Positions 50,945 to 60,628 are shown, counted from the stretch's first letter. The stretch: 64,000 nt of DNA from Bacteroidota bacterium (GCA_029560875.1 JAKQKB010000173.1:160340-224339); one strand, 5' to 3'. Notes: generated by a model not told the origin, from the sequence alone. Translations and numbers: made by a program.

Positions 50945-52999
50945 TTATTTGCGATTAACCCTTTTAACCTCAACCCTATTATTGTGAAAAGCGGAACCAT
51001 GCCCCATATCGGTTTCGCGTCCTACCGATAAAGCATTAACCGGAGCACCCTGTGTTCTCCACCATCCGTTTGGTATTACAACGCATCCAACTCTTACCTG
51101 ATAGCTAAGCTCAGCAGCTAAAGTAAATCGGCCCCTACTATTAAACACCTCAACCTTATCGCCATTTTTTATTCCACGTTGCTGAGCATCGGAGGGATTT
51201 ATATTGATAGTTGGCGGACCACTTACCATCTTTATAATTTCAAGATTACCAAATTGCGAGTGTATCTTATTCTTTGTGTTTGGGCTCATCAGTAAAAGGG
51301 GAAAATCGTTCTTCAACTCATCATCTATCTCCAATGCTGGTTCGTAGGTTGGTAAAGGATTAACACCCCATTTATCCTTAGCCTGTTTGGAATATAACTC
51401 TATTTTGCCTGTAGGAGTATCAAATTTGAAGTTGGAGAAGGCAATTTCCTGCAATCCTGGTGCCAGTATAGGTCCTTGCCTTAATGCGTCGAGCGATAAG
51501 ATTGGAAATTTTGCCAACTTTTCATTTAGAAAATCTTCCACAAAATTATCGCCAGGAGGCAAAAGACCCCCTTTAAGTTGCACCTCTGTATAACCAAGTT
51601 TTTGAGCAAGCAGATAATAAATTTCCGTTTCGGGTTTAACTTCGCCTGCAGGTTCTACAACTTTCTGCCTTAATTGTACATAAGGATTCCAGTATGAGCC
51701 AATAATATCGGTCTGCTCAAACATATTTTTGGCAGGCAATACTATATCAGCCTCAAGTGCGGTATCTGTGAAGAATTGTTCCACAACCACTCTAAAATCT
51801 AAAGCACGAAAAGCCTTTAGAACATTATTAGTATCGGGGTTTTGGGTTAAAGGATTACCTCGCTCTACCCATATCATTTTAAGTTCTGGACTTTTTGCAT
51901 TGAGCATATCAACGCCAAGTCGTGCAGTGGAAATAGAACGACGGGTAATACCATCGGGCTGTTCAGGTGGGTAGTAGCAAAGAGGCTCCAGTACATCGTC
52001 GAAAACATAGCTCTGAAGGTTTGCATAGTGCCAACAAGCGCCTGGCTTACCAATATTGCCCGTAATTACAGATAAAGCCAAGAGGGCTCTGACGGATTGT
52101 CCACCGTTAGTGTAGCGTTGCATTCCGTAACCCGGAATCAATGTCATTGGTTTGATATTACCAATATTCCAAGCTAATTTTTCGATAAGTTCTACTGAAA
52201 CACCTGTTATTTTTGATGCCCATTCGGTTGTAAATTGCTGAACATGGTCTTTAAATTCATCGAAACCACTTACATACTTCGCAATAAACTCCTTATCAAT
52301 CCAACCGTTCCTAATTAAAATATTGGCTATTGCCAAAGCAAGCGCAGCATCGGTTGAAGGATATGGCTGAAGCAGAAGTTCCGCCCTTTGTGACGATTCA
52401 GTCCTACGAGGGTCAATTACAATGAGTTTTGCACCATTATCCAATGCCTGTCCAAGAGGAAACATCTCATGAATATTGCTCTCGGCAGGATTCTTACCCC
52501 ATAAAACTATCAACTTTGCATTCTCAAGATCCCAAGGTACGTTATGCTTATTTTCGCCAAGAGTTAGTCTTGTGGCCTCTAATCCTGCAGGCCAGCACAA
52601 ATTACCGTAAACTGTGGTAACTCCACCATAAATATTTCGCCAAAAACGCCCGCTAATCTCATTCAATATCCCAGACATTCCACTAGCAGCATAGTAAAGG
52701 ACAGATTGAGTACCGTAATCTCTTTTAAGCGAAATTAGTTTCTGGGATATTGTATTTAATGCCTCCTCCCACGAAATTCTTACAAATTTTCCATTGCCAA
52801 CCCGTTTATGAGGGTAAAGAATTCGCTCCTTTGAATTGGCACGTTCCACGTAACTTTGCCCCTTTAAACAAACACCCTTAGGGGTAGCCAAGTTTGAAGA
52901 TAACGGGGAGACATTAACAACTTTGTTGTTATCAACAATCACTCTTAAGCCACAAGAACTGTAGCAATTTCGGGGACAAGCAGTAACAAACTCCTTCAT
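50945..52999 (-). CDS. DMSO reductase-family molybdopterin oxidoreductase catalytic subunit
   Basis: 684 residues. N-terminal 4Fe-4S ligands Cys8, Cys12, Cys16 and Cys44 (CPRNCYSSC...CLKG) show the family. The GNLCWPAGLEATRLT segment near residue 132 is where the Mo ligand usually falls, so Cys135 is a candidate ligand. Later segments (GKNPAESN, DPRRTESSQRAEL, GYGMQRYTNGGQ, NPSDAQQRGIKNGDKVEVFN) fit the MGD-binding domains. No Tat signal, so it may face the cytosol. Substrate (DMSO, polysulfide, thiosulfate, tetrathionate, arsenate or other) is not settled. Confidence 0.92.
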   Translation of the reverse strand: MKEFVTACPRNCYSSCGLRVIVDNNKVVNVSPLSSNLATPKGVCLKGQSYVERANSKERILYPHKRVGNGKFVRISWEEALNTISQKLISLKRDYGTQSVLYYAASGMSGILNEISGRFWRNIYGGVTTVYGNLCWPAGLEATRLTLGENKHNVPWDLENAKLIVLWGKNPAESNIHEMFPLGQALDNGAKLIVIDPRRTESSQRAELLLQPYPSTDAALALAIANILIRNGWIDKEFIAKYVSGFDEFKDHVQQFTTEWASKITGVSVELIEKLAWNIGNIKPMTLIPGYGMQRYTNGGQSVRALLALSVITGNIGKPGACWHYANLQSYVFDDVLEPLCYYPPEQPDGITRRSISTARLGVDMLNAKSPELKMIWVERGNPLTQNPDTNNVLKAFRALDFRVVVEQFFTDTALEADIVLPAKNMFEQTDIIGSYWNPYVQLRQKVVEPAGEVKPETEIYYLLAQKLGYTEVQLKGGLLPPGDNFVEDFLNEKLAKFPILSLDALRQGPILAPGLQEIAFSNFKFDTPTGKIELYSKQAKDKWGVNPLPTYEPALEIDDELKNDFPLLLMSPNTKNKIHSQFGNLEIIKMVSGPPTININPSDAQQRGIKNGDKVEVFNSRGRFTLAAELSYQVRVGCVVIPNGWWRTQGAPVNALSVGRETDMGHGSAFHNNRVEVKRVNRK

Positions 53000-53015
53000 T
53001 ATAAACTACTCGGAA

Positions 53016-55154
53016 TTATTTTGTTTCAATCTTGTACTGATCCTCGGATATGGAGAAACCATCTTTAAAATAGAAAACTACACCCCATTCGTGGTCGACT
53101 CTTGAGTAGAAAGTAATCTTGTCGTTCCTATTATAAACTGTGCGCGTTATAATAATTCGAGGCAAGCGAATAACCTCATCGGTACGCTCTCTTGTATATC
53201 TGCGGGTAACATCCTCAGGAGTCAATAAACTAACCACTTTTTCGGCATCCTCGCTTCCGATTTTTGAACTCATTTTTTCGGCAACCAACTTCAACCTTAA
53301 AGCAGCATCTTTTTTCTTCTGATCTTCCAAATGCAATTTTCGCTCTACCTCTGCCTTAGCATTAGCTTCGTCTTCGCGTTTTTTTCGTTCAGCCTCTTTT
53401 ATTGCCTTTTCTTCTTCGGCTTTTCTTAGTTCCTCAAGCGCTTTAGCTTCGGCAATTGCACGTTCATCGGCCTCTTTTTTCAGTCTTTCAATTTCTTTAA
53501 TTCGAGCCTCTTCATCGGCTATTCGTTGTGCTTCCTCAGCTAATCTGGTCTTCTCTGCTTCTTCCTTAATTCGTTTCTCCTCCAAAATTCGAGCCTCCTC
53601 ATCGGTCTTCTTTTTAGCCTCTTCGGCCAATCGAATTTTCTCAGCATCCTCTTTCAACTTCTCCTCATTAAGACGCTTTTGCTCTGCAAGTTTTTTAGCC
53701 TCGTCCTCTGCTTTAATACGAGCTTCCTCTGCAGCCTTTACTCTCTCTTCAGCCTCTTTCTTAAGAAGTTCCTCTTTTGCTTTTGCATCAGCCAAAGCTC
53801 TAGCCTCAGCTTCTTTCCTTATTCGTTCCTGTTCCTGAATTTTAGCCTCTTCCTCTGCTTTCTTTTTAGCCTCTTCGGCTAAGCGAGTTTTTTCGGCTTC
53901 CTGCTTAATTCTTTCTTCCTCCAAGCGTTTCTGCTCTGCTATTTTTTTAGCCTCTTCATCGGCCTTACGTTTGGCTTCTTCAACAGCCTTAATACGAGCC
54001 TCTTCATCTATCCGTTTTTGCTCGGCAAGTTTCTTCGCTTCTTCTTCGGCCTTAACTCTCGCCTCTTCTGCAGCCTTGGCTCTAGCCTCAGCCTCTTTTT
54101 TCAAAGCCTCTTCCTTTGCTTTAGCTTCCGCAACAGCTCGTACTTCTGCTTCCTTCTTAATTCTTTCTTCCTCTTTCTTACGAGCCTCTTCCTCAGCCTT
54201 CTTTTTTGCTTCCTCTGCTAAACGAACCTTTTCAGCCTCCTGCTTAATTCGTTCCTCCTCTAATCTTTTTTGCTCCGCAACCTTTTTTGCATCCTCTTCG
54301 GCTTTGCGTTTTGCCTCTTCTACTGCTTTTATTCTTGCCTCTTCTTCTAAACGTTTCTGTTCAGCAATTTTCTTCGCTTCTTCTTCCTGCCGCTTACGAG
54401 ACTCCTCTGCTGCTTTTACTTTAGCCTCCTCTTCCTTCTTTTTTGCTTCCTCTTTGGCTTTAGCCTCAGCAAGTGCACGTGCAGCAGCCTCCGCTTTAAT
54501 TCGTTCTGCTTCTTTTAATTTTGCCTCTGCTTCGGCCTTTTTCTTTGCCTCTTCCTCGTCTTTGCGTTTTTGCGCTTCGGCTAACATCTGTTGCTTTTTA
54601 GCCTCTTCAACCTTCGCAGCCTCTTCCTTCTCTTGCTTTTTAATTTCTTCGGCTAACTCTTTAGTCTCCTTATCGATTTGTTTTTGGATGGTACTTGAGT
54701 AATCTAAGTCGTAGTCAAAATCATCAATATCGGAGGCGTACCGAATTTTAGCAACTGGATTTTTGTATATTAGAAGTTCTTTCTCGTTGGCTTGTTTAAA
54801 AAGTTCAACCTCAAACTGTTTAACCTGCTCAATATCCTTACGAAATGCTCCAGGAACATTTGTGTCTATAGCAATCTTTTTTGTAACATAACCTGGTTTC
54901 TCGAACGATAGAACAAAATCGTTATTATACTCCAAGTTAAGTTCGAAACGTCCACTTTTCAATGGAACTTCCTCTGTAACCTGACCGTTCTTGTAAAGGA
55001 CAATTTTGGAACCAACAGTCTCGCCCTTTTTTATTATCAAACGAACGTAAACTTTAAGAGCTCCCTGTGAATAAAGTTGATTAAAAGGAGTAACTATCGA
55101 TATAATCAATAATAACAGAAAAGCAATATGCTTAATATGTTTGAGGTATCCCAT
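53016..55154 (-). CDS. TolA-like secreted protein with 113-residue coiled-coil super-repeats
   Basis: 712 residues. Signal peptide (about 1-30). Residues 31-130 form a beta-rich domain resembling PEGA/carboxypeptidase-regulatory domains (KVYVRLIIKKGETVGSKIVL, SGRFELNLEYNNDFVLSFEK). Residues about 155-620 are an almost uninterrupted Ala/Glu/Lys/Arg helix, containing three full copies of a 113-residue repeat (231-343, 344-456, 457-569) plus a partial fourth. The C-terminal 90 residues are a different, beta-rich domain. This fits a long single helix or coiled coil spanning the periplasm or extending from the cell. Function unknown. Next gene (molybdopterin subunit) is only 16 bases away. Confidence 0.85.
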   Translation of the reverse strand: MGYLKHIKHIAFLLLLIISIVTPFNQLYSQGALKVYVRLIIKKGETVGSKIVLYKNGQVTEEVPLKSGRFELNLEYNNDFVLSFEKPGYVTKKIAIDTNVPGAFRKDIEQVKQFEVELFKQANEKELLIYKNPVAKIRYASDIDDFDYDLDYSSTIQKQIDKETKELAEEIKKQEKEEAAKVEEAKKQQMLAEAQKRKDEEEAKKKAEAEAKLKEAERIKAEAAARALAEAKAKEEAKKKEEEAKVKAAEESRKRQEEEAKKIAEQKRLEEEARIKAVEEAKRKAEEDAKKVAEQKRLEEERIKQEAEKVRLAEEAKKKAEEEARKKEEERIKKEAEVRAVAEAKAKEEALKKEAEARAKAAEEARVKAEEEAKKLAEQKRIDEEARIKAVEEAKRKADEEAKKIAEQKRLEEERIKQEAEKTRLAEEAKKKAEEEAKIQEQERIRKEAEARALADAKAKEELLKKEAEERVKAAEEARIKAEDEAKKLAEQKRLNEEKLKEDAEKIRLAEEAKKKTDEEARILEEKRIKEEAEKTRLAEEAQRIADEEARIKEIERLKKEADERAIAEAKALEELRKAEEEKAIKEAERKKREDEANAKAEVERKLHLEDQKKKDAALRLKLVAEKMSSKIGSEDAEKVVSLLTPEDVTRRYTRERTDEVIRLPRIIITRTVYNRNDKITFYSRVDHEWGVVFYFKDGFSISEDQYKIETK
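53448..54464 (-). repeat. Three 339-bp tandem repeats inside the TolA-like gene
   Basis: Residues 231-569 of the TolA-like protein; unit AKAKEE...RIKxEAExRAxAE recurs at exactly 113 residues three times, each made of subunits of 22, 20, 29, 29 and 13 residues by hand count. Confidence 0.8.
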
Positions 55155-55231
55155 TATTTTCTACAATAAAATGCAACTAAACCAATTAACAAAAAAAAGA
55201 AAAAAATTTAATATTTCTACGCAAAGTTTCA

Positions 55232-56254
55232 CTAATCTGTTCTACATCCCTCAATAAATTCTTTTTTAACCATTTTATCGTCATTTATGATATCGTAAAA
55301 CTCGTTAACATAATCGATCACCCTGCTCCTATTTTTAGCATCTATCAAGCAAAACGATTTTATGCAGTCAATTATTTCCTCCTTTTTAGAATTAAAATAA
55401 TTAAATTCCACCTTAAAATCCTCTAAAGACCTGCAATATCCATTGAAATAACGTTCCGAAACAGACTTAATAGGCAAATGCTCCGCTGGCAATGCATAAG
55501 GAGAATCTACAATTCCAGAAAAATCAAAATCAAAAGGAATTGGTATAGGAGGTGCTGCATCAGTCGGCTCAATCAAAGTAATATTATGCTGGGCTTTTAT
55601 TGACCAATCTGTATGTCCTATCATGTACTGAAAAATTGCCATGCGAGTTGTTATGGACTTGTTGCATGCATTGGGATGGATATTCTTACGAACATCTAGC
55701 CTTCCTTTTAATCTTGATGCCATCATATCAACGGGTTCAATAAAAAAGCCATACATAACAATGGTGTTGTTAGTTATCCTGTCTATTTGTGTTACTCTGG
55801 CAATCCTTACTTTGTAATTGTATGATGAAACAATACCATAGATCTTATAGGCTAGAAATTCTTTCAACAATAACTGATTATAGTTTAATCGATCGTAGCA
55901 TTGTAGTACTAGTTTCATTTTGCCAATTCCCTCAAAAGGAGTGTTGCGAACATCCTTGCTATTAAACCTTAACCAAAGCGGTGGCTGAGAGCAGTTTCTT
56001 GGGTTTCGACGGAATATTCCTCTGGTTTTGATTTCAACATCAACCCTTGCCTTACCACCCCAAATATTCTTATAACGGAGCTGCGCAGAATGATAATTGG
56101 GATCGCTATCATAATCGCGCTTTAGTTCATCGAAATTGTAGAGTAATTCAACCTCAAGGATGGAAGTATCGGCAAACAACAATGGTTCAACCTCCTGAGA
56201 ATTGGAAGTTAAGCATACAATTGCGAGCACAACGGTTAGTATCCCCCTAAGCAT
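55232..56254 (-). CDS. Secreted CotH-kinase-like protein
   Basis: 340 residues from the ATG at 56254, just inside a -7 box. Signal peptide (about 1-20). The region GIFRRNPRNCSQPPLWLRF, later HTDWSIKAQHNITLI and PFDFDFSGIVDSPY suggest the secreted CotH kinase fold, where D-x-D and H/N motifs bind nucleotide and metal. The family phosphorylates surface or spore proteins. Identity of the two motifs is by eye, so the kinase call is moderate. It lies 78 bases before the TolA-like gene, same direction. Confidence 0.68.
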   Translation of the reverse strand: MLRGILTVVLAIVCLTSNSQEVEPLLFADTSILEVELLYNFDELKRDYDSDPNYHSAQLRYKNIWGGKARVDVEIKTRGIFRRNPRNCSQPPLWLRFNSKDVRNTPFEGIGKMKLVLQCYDRLNYNQLLLKEFLAYKIYGIVSSYNYKVRIARVTQIDRITNNTIVMYGFFIEPVDMMASRLKGRLDVRKNIHPNACNKSITTRMAIFQYMIGHTDWSIKAQHNITLIEPTDAAPPIPIPFDFDFSGIVDSPYALPAEHLPIKSVSERYFNGYCRSLEDFKVEFNYFNSKKEEIIDCIKSFCLIDAKNRSRVIDYVNEFYDIINDDKMVKKEFIEGCRTD

Positions 56255-56268
56255 CACCCCTTTTTATA

Positions 56269-56276
56269 CAAATTTA
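56269..56276 (-). promoter_or_regulatory. -7 box TAAATTTG for the CotH-like gene
   Basis: Minus-strand TAAATTTG (TAnnTTTG), 14 bases upstream of the ATG at 56254, which makes the GTG 3 bases upstream an unlikely start. Confidence 0.5.
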
Positions 56277-56301
56277 GCATAAAAAGGGATAGCGCCACCT
56301 T

Positions 56302-57411
56302 TTAGTCCGATGTTTTGCGATACCTTTGCACAGCCCATAATAGGGAAAACAGGGCTAAACCCAGACTAATAATGAATTGTCTCTGAATATCAGCAAAACC
56401 CGAACCCTTCAGTATCACCATTCGGATAACATCCATGAAGTAGTAGAGCGGGTTAATCGCATTGATTACCTGAGCCCACTGGGGCATACTTTCGGTGGCA
56501 GTGAATAATCCACTCATCAGAATAAATAGAATCATAAAGAAGAAGGCCATAAACATTACCTGTTGCTGATTATTTGCTGCGGTTGAAAGCACTAGTCCTC
56601 CAGATAATGCTACCAACAAGTAAATTGATGCAAAGCCAAAAAGCAATGGAATACTACCCGCAATGGTTAAGTTAAACACTAATCGGGCAATGAGCAGGCC
56701 AAATGCCAACTCAAAAAGCGCAATAATCCAGAATGGAATAAGTTTCCCAACTATAAACTGATAACGCTTAATTGGCGTAACATTTATCTGCTCAATGGTT
56801 CCCAACTCCTTTTCGCGCACAATGTTCAGTGCGGTTAAAAACATCCCCACAACCGTTACCAATATTACCAGAATACCCGGAACCATATAAAGTTTATAGT
56901 TTAACTCAGGATTGTACCAGTGCCTTACCTTTGTTGCTATTGCGGGCTTAAACTGTTCAACATTTTGAATTCCTATTTTAGCAGAATACCCTGTAACAAT
57001 TGATGATGTATATCCATTTATCAGCGATGCTGCCGTGCCATTTATTGCATTAACCAGTAACTGCAATTCGACCTTTTCACTGTTCACAATCTTTTCCTCA
57101 AAATCGTCCTCAATCACAAGAATAGCATCGGCCTGACTGTTATGAACCTTATCCATTGCACTATTTACGGATTGCTTTACTGGAATAATTGTGTAGAATG
57201 GCGAGTTACCGAATGCATTGATAAGTTCCCTTGAAGTTTTTGAATTATCAAAATCCACAACAGCCAGGTTGATATTCTTCATTTCCTGAGTTGCAGCATT
57301 AGCCAATATAAGCAACTGCACAATTGGCAGCATAAATATTATTGGCAGCATTGCCTTATTTCTGAATATCTGAATGAATTCTTTCTGAAGTATAAATAGT
57401 ATTGTTTTCAT
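56302..57411 (-). CDS. ABC-2 type multidrug efflux permease (YbhR/YhhJ-like), second permease
   Basis: 369 residues. One N-terminal helix, a large periplasmic domain (about 45-165), then five helices, the standard ABC-2 fold. NIVREKELGTIEQINVTPI is the coupling segment after the second helix, and the RYQFIVGKLIPF stretch is typical of YhhJ/YbhR. Works with the other permease and the two ATPases to export drugs across the inner membrane, handing them to HlyD and TolC partners. Last gene of the operon. Confidence 0.92.
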   Translation of the reverse strand: MKTILFILQKEFIQIFRNKAMLPIIFMLPIVQLLILANAATQEMKNINLAVVDFDNSKTSRELINAFGNSPFYTIIPVKQSVNSAMDKVHNSQADAILVIEDDFEEKIVNSEKVELQLLVNAINGTAASLINGYTSSIVTGYSAKIGIQNVEQFKPAIATKVRHWYNPELNYKLYMVPGILVILVTVVGMFLTALNIVREKELGTIEQINVTPIKRYQFIVGKLIPFWIIALFELAFGLLIARLVFNLTIAGSIPLLFGFASIYLLVALSGGLVLSTAANNQQQVMFMAFFFMILFILMSGLFTATESMPQWAQVINAINPLYYFMDVIRMVILKGSGFADIQRQFIISLGLALFSLLWAVQRYRKTSD

Positions 57412-57472
57412 TGACTGATTGTTTGACTATTTGACATTATGGCTATTTGGCTTTAGGCAATATTTTAACTTT

Positions 57473-58585
57473 CTACTCCAACCTCACTTTAAATTTTTTC
57501 ACACTTAAGGCTAGGAAAAAGGCTGTCATTCCTAACATTATGGCAATCTCCTTCCATACATAAGCAAAGCCCTCCCCTTTTATCATAATTGTTTTTAGTG
57601 CCGACAGAAACCAGCGTGGCGGCATAGCTAAACTCAACCATTGTAGAACCTTAGGCATATTTTCGATTGGAAAAATAAAACCCGATAGTAGAATGGTTGG
57701 AAGCATTAAAGCAAACATCGACATAAACATTGCTATTGCCTGTGTTTTGCTCAAGGTTGATATTAAAATACCTAACGATAGGGCAAGGAGTATAAAAATG
57801 AAACAAACTAAAAGCAAAAGAGCCAAACTTCCGCGTAACGGCAACCCAAATACAGTGTAACCCATTAATAGTATGACAATTGTATTAAAGAATGCCAAAC
57901 TCACGTATGGTAAAACCTTACCAAATATTATTTGCGAAGGGCGCAATGGCGAAACCAACAGAATCTCCATCGTGCCCAACTCTTTCTCGCGAGTAATGGA
58001 AATGGAGGTCATCATTGCGGTAATAAGCATAAGTATAAGCACCATTGTTCCAGGAACAAACATATAAACGGCCTTCAACTCCTCGTTGTAAAGCATTCTT
58101 GAGCGGATATCGAGCCTATTGGCTGAAATTCCATTATTATTCTGCTCGTTGGTAAATGTTGTTATTACTGCCTGAGCGTAGTTAGCCAAAATACTTGCCG
58201 TGTTCGGTTCCGATGCATCGGTAATGATTTGTACATCGGCCTTGTTATTCCGAATAAAATTCTCGGCAAAGTTTGGTTCATAAACAATAACCAACTTAAC
58301 ATCGCCAGCCTTGAATGCTTGGTCAATTTCAGCATCGGTTTTAATGTTACGCACTGGCAAAAAGTATCCCGATGCAGCTAACTTCTGGGTTAACTTCTGA
58401 CTCAAGTAATCGTTGGATTTGTCGTAAATGGCAATTCTGGCATCCGATATCTCGTTGGATACAACGTATCCAAATATTATCAGTTGCAATACGGGCATCA
58501 GAATTACAATGAGTAAAGTGCGGGGGTCGCGGATTATATGTTTGAACTCCTTTACAAGGAAATCTCTGAATCTATTTTGTACCAT
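57473..58585 (-). CDS. ABC-2 type multidrug efflux permease (YbhS-like), first permease
   Basis: 370 residues, same fold: KEFKHIIRDPRTLLIVILMP at the start, large periplasmic loop, then SITREKELGTMEILLVSPLRPSQIIFGKVLPY, the signature of this permease group. It pairs with the second permease to form the heterodimeric channel. It is separated from the second ATPase by a heptanucleotide tandem array. Confidence 0.92.
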   Translation of the reverse strand: MVQNRFRDFLVKEFKHIIRDPRTLLIVILMPVLQLIIFGYVVSNEISDARIAIYDKSNDYLSQKLTQKLAASGYFLPVRNIKTDAEIDQAFKAGDVKLVIVYEPNFAENFIRNNKADVQIITDASEPNTASILANYAQAVITTFTNEQNNNGISANRLDIRSRMLYNEELKAVYMFVPGTMVLILMLITAMMTSISITREKELGTMEILLVSPLRPSQIIFGKVLPYVSLAFFNTIVILLMGYTVFGLPLRGSLALLLLVCFIFILLALSLGILISTLSKTQAIAMFMSMFALMLPTILLSGFIFPIENMPKVLQWLSLAMPPRWFLSALKTIMIKGEGFAYVWKEIAIMLGMTAFFLALSVKKFKVRLE

Positions 58586-58666
58586 AATTCGTTGTTTGTT
58601 ATTCGTTGTTCGTTGATTTTTGATGGTGTTTCGACTGATTGACTATTAGGCATTAAGGTTTTATTT

Positions 58667-58785
58667 TAACTTTTAACTTTTAACTTTTAACTTTTAACTT
58701 TTAACTTTTAACTTTTAACTTTTAACTTTTAACTTTTAACTTTTAACTTTTAACTTCTAACTTCTAACTTCTAACTTCTAACTTC
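58667..58785. repeat. Heptanucleotide tandem array (17 copies)
   Basis: Twelve exact copies of TAACTTT followed by five of TAACTTC, exactly 7 bases apart, 119 bases in total. It lies 7 bases beyond the stop of the second ATPase and about 80 bases before the first permease. It has no spacers, so it is not CRISPR. Confidence 0.95.
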
Positions 58786-58792
58786 TAATTCT

Positions 58793-59545
58793 CTACTCCA
58801 CCCTCTGTCCTTGCCGTGCCAACGATATAAATACCTCATTCATGCTGCTTGCAGAATACTCCTTCTTTAAATTTGCAGGTGTATTGAGCGCTACCATCTT
58901 ACCATCAACCAAAATCGCTACTCTATGGCAGTACTCGGCCTCGTCCATATAGTGTGTTGTAACAAATACAGTTGTTCCGGAGGCTGCAACTTCGTTAATC
59001 ATCTCCCAGAATTGCCTACGGGCAATTGGGTCAACCCCACCAGTTGGCTCATCAAGAAAAACGATTGGTGGTTTATGAATCATCGATACTGCAAACGATA
59101 GTCGTTGACGCCAACCAAGAGGTAACGAGCTAATCAGCACATCTCTAGAATCGTTCATCTGTAGATTGTTGATTAACTCATCGGCTCTATACTTGAGTTC
59201 CTTTCCCCACAAGCCGTAAATCCCACCAAAAAACCTAATATTCTCCCAAACACTTAAATCGTTGTACAACGAGAATTTTTGGCTCATATAGCCAATATTT
59301 GCCTTAATTAAATCCGACTGTGTATATGCGTCGAAACCAGCCACTTTCACATCGCCCGATGTTGGTTGCAGCAAACCACAAAGCATACGGATTGCCGTTG
59401 TTTTACCCGCACCATTGGCTCCCAAAAAGCCAAATATTTCGCCTTTGTAAACATCGAAGGTAAGATGGTCGTCGGCCACAAAACTACCAAAGCGCTTCAC
59501 CAAATCCTTAACCTCAATTACTATATCGTTTTTTGAATTAGCCAT
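58793..59545 (-). CDS. ABC efflux ATPase, second domain protein
   Basis: 250 residues from the ATG at 59545; the frame is open further upstream, but that sequence is low complexity. Walker A GANGAGKTT, Walker B IVFLDEPTGGVD. The signature motif is degenerate (SSLPLGWRQRLSF instead of LSGG), typical of the second half of YbhF-type ATPases, and the closing segment ...SMNEVFISLARQGQ matches. It pairs with the other ATPase; in E. coli YbhF both domains are one chain. Confidence 0.92.
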   Translation of the reverse strand: MANSKNDIVIEVKDLVKRFGSFVADDHLTFDVYKGEIFGFLGANGAGKTTAIRMLCGLLQPTSGDVKVAGFDAYTQSDLIKANIGYMSQKFSLYNDLSVWENIRFFGGIYGLWGKELKYRADELINNLQMNDSRDVLISSLPLGWRQRLSFAVSMIHKPPIVFLDEPTGGVDPIARRQFWEMINEVAASGTTVFVTTHYMDEAEYCHRVAILVDGKMVALNTPANLKKEYSASSMNEVFISLARQGQRVE

Positions 59546-59659
59546 GTTGTTAAAATTAGTTGGAAGATGGAAGTAGGAAGATGGAAGCGAAAAAAATCCC
59601 AACAACCAAATAACTCAATCACTTATTCTCTTATTCTCTCAATAACCTACTTACTAAAA

Positions 59660-60568
59660 CTAACTCTCCATCATCTGAATAAAGCAATCCTCAATTCCAG
59701 CGTCGATGGGTTTTACAATTGGATTCGAGATTCCTATTCCACTCAACTGATTAATTATACCTTCGGGTGTTTCATTGTTATTTATCGACGAAAAGTGTAA
59801 CGCTCCGCCAAACAGGTACGCACCCTTACACGAATTAAACCCTCGCACCTCATTCAGTTTCAATGTAACATCGGGATGCTCAATGCTGAATAATCTGTAT
59901 GGATACTCCTTTGCAAATTGTTCAGGTTTATTAGCTCCCAGTATTTCACCTTTCTGAATCAATGCAACCCTATCGCAAAGCGATGCTTCGTCCATGTAGG
60001 CTGTGGAAACCAAAATTGTAATTCCTTCGGCTTTCAACTTACGGAGTAAGCCCCAGAACTCCTTCCTCGAAACGGCATCAACACCCGTAGTTGGCTCGTC
60101 CAGAATTAGAACCTCCGGCTTGTGGATTAACGCACACGAAAGCGCCAATTTCTGTTTCATACCGCCGGAAAGCTTGCCAGCAGGACGGTTTTTAAATGGC
60201 TCAAGCATCTTATACACATCCTCAATCAGATGATAATTCTCCTCAATGGTGGTTCCAAAAACACCTGCAAAGAATTTCAGGTTTTCCTCCACGCTCAAAT
60301 CCTGATAAAGTGAGAATTGGCCAGGCATATACCCAAGAATGTTTCGAACCTTACGGTAATCGTTAACCACATCCAACTCGCAAACCTGTGCGCTTCCTTT
60401 ATCGGGTAGCAGAAGCGTAGTCAAAATCCTCATCAAAGTGGTTTTCCCTGCACCATCGGGGCCAATTAAACCGAATAGTTCGCCACGCTCAACACTTAAG
60501 TTGATGTCCTTTAAAGCTTGAACCGTGGCGTAGGACTTTGAAACATTATTTATTTTGATTACGCTCAT
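59660..60568 (-). CDS. ABC efflux ATPase, first domain protein
   Basis: 302 residues. Walker A GPDGAGKTT, consensus signature LSGGMKQKLALSCALIHKP and Walker B VLILDEPTTGVD, then an extra C-terminal domain of about 80 residues ending IGIEDCFIQMMES. It corresponds to the first half of YbhF. It shows a canonical active site, so it probably drives hydrolysis while its partner is degenerate. Confidence 0.93.
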   Translation of the reverse strand: MSVIKINNVSKSYATVQALKDINLSVERGELFGLIGPDGAGKTTLMRILTTLLLPDKGSAQVCELDVVNDYRKVRNILGYMPGQFSLYQDLSVEENLKFFAGVFGTTIEENYHLIEDVYKMLEPFKNRPAGKLSGGMKQKLALSCALIHKPEVLILDEPTTGVDAVSRKEFWGLLRKLKAEGITILVSTAYMDEASLCDRVALIQKGEILGANKPEQFAKEYPYRLFSIEHPDVTLKLNEVRGFNSCKGAYLFGGALHFSSINNNETPEGIINQLSGIGISNPIVKPIDAGIEDCFIQMMES

Positions 60569-60600
60569 TTTACTAGACCTTTAGATTTTTAGGTACATTC

Positions 60601-60628
60601 TGTGACTTGTGACTTGTGACTTGTGACT
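60601..60628. repeat. Short heptanucleotide tandem (4 copies of TGTGACT)
   Basis: Four exact copies in the 104-base gap between HlyD and the first ATPase of the efflux operon. Confidence 0.9.

Noticed and set aside
53971..54702. 243-residue plus-strand ORF rich in Ala and Ser
   Set aside because: It is the antisense shadow of the EAK-rich helix of the TolA-like gene.
58667..58785. CRISPR array
   Set aside because: Direct 7-bp units with no spacers and no cas genes; a simple tandem repeat.
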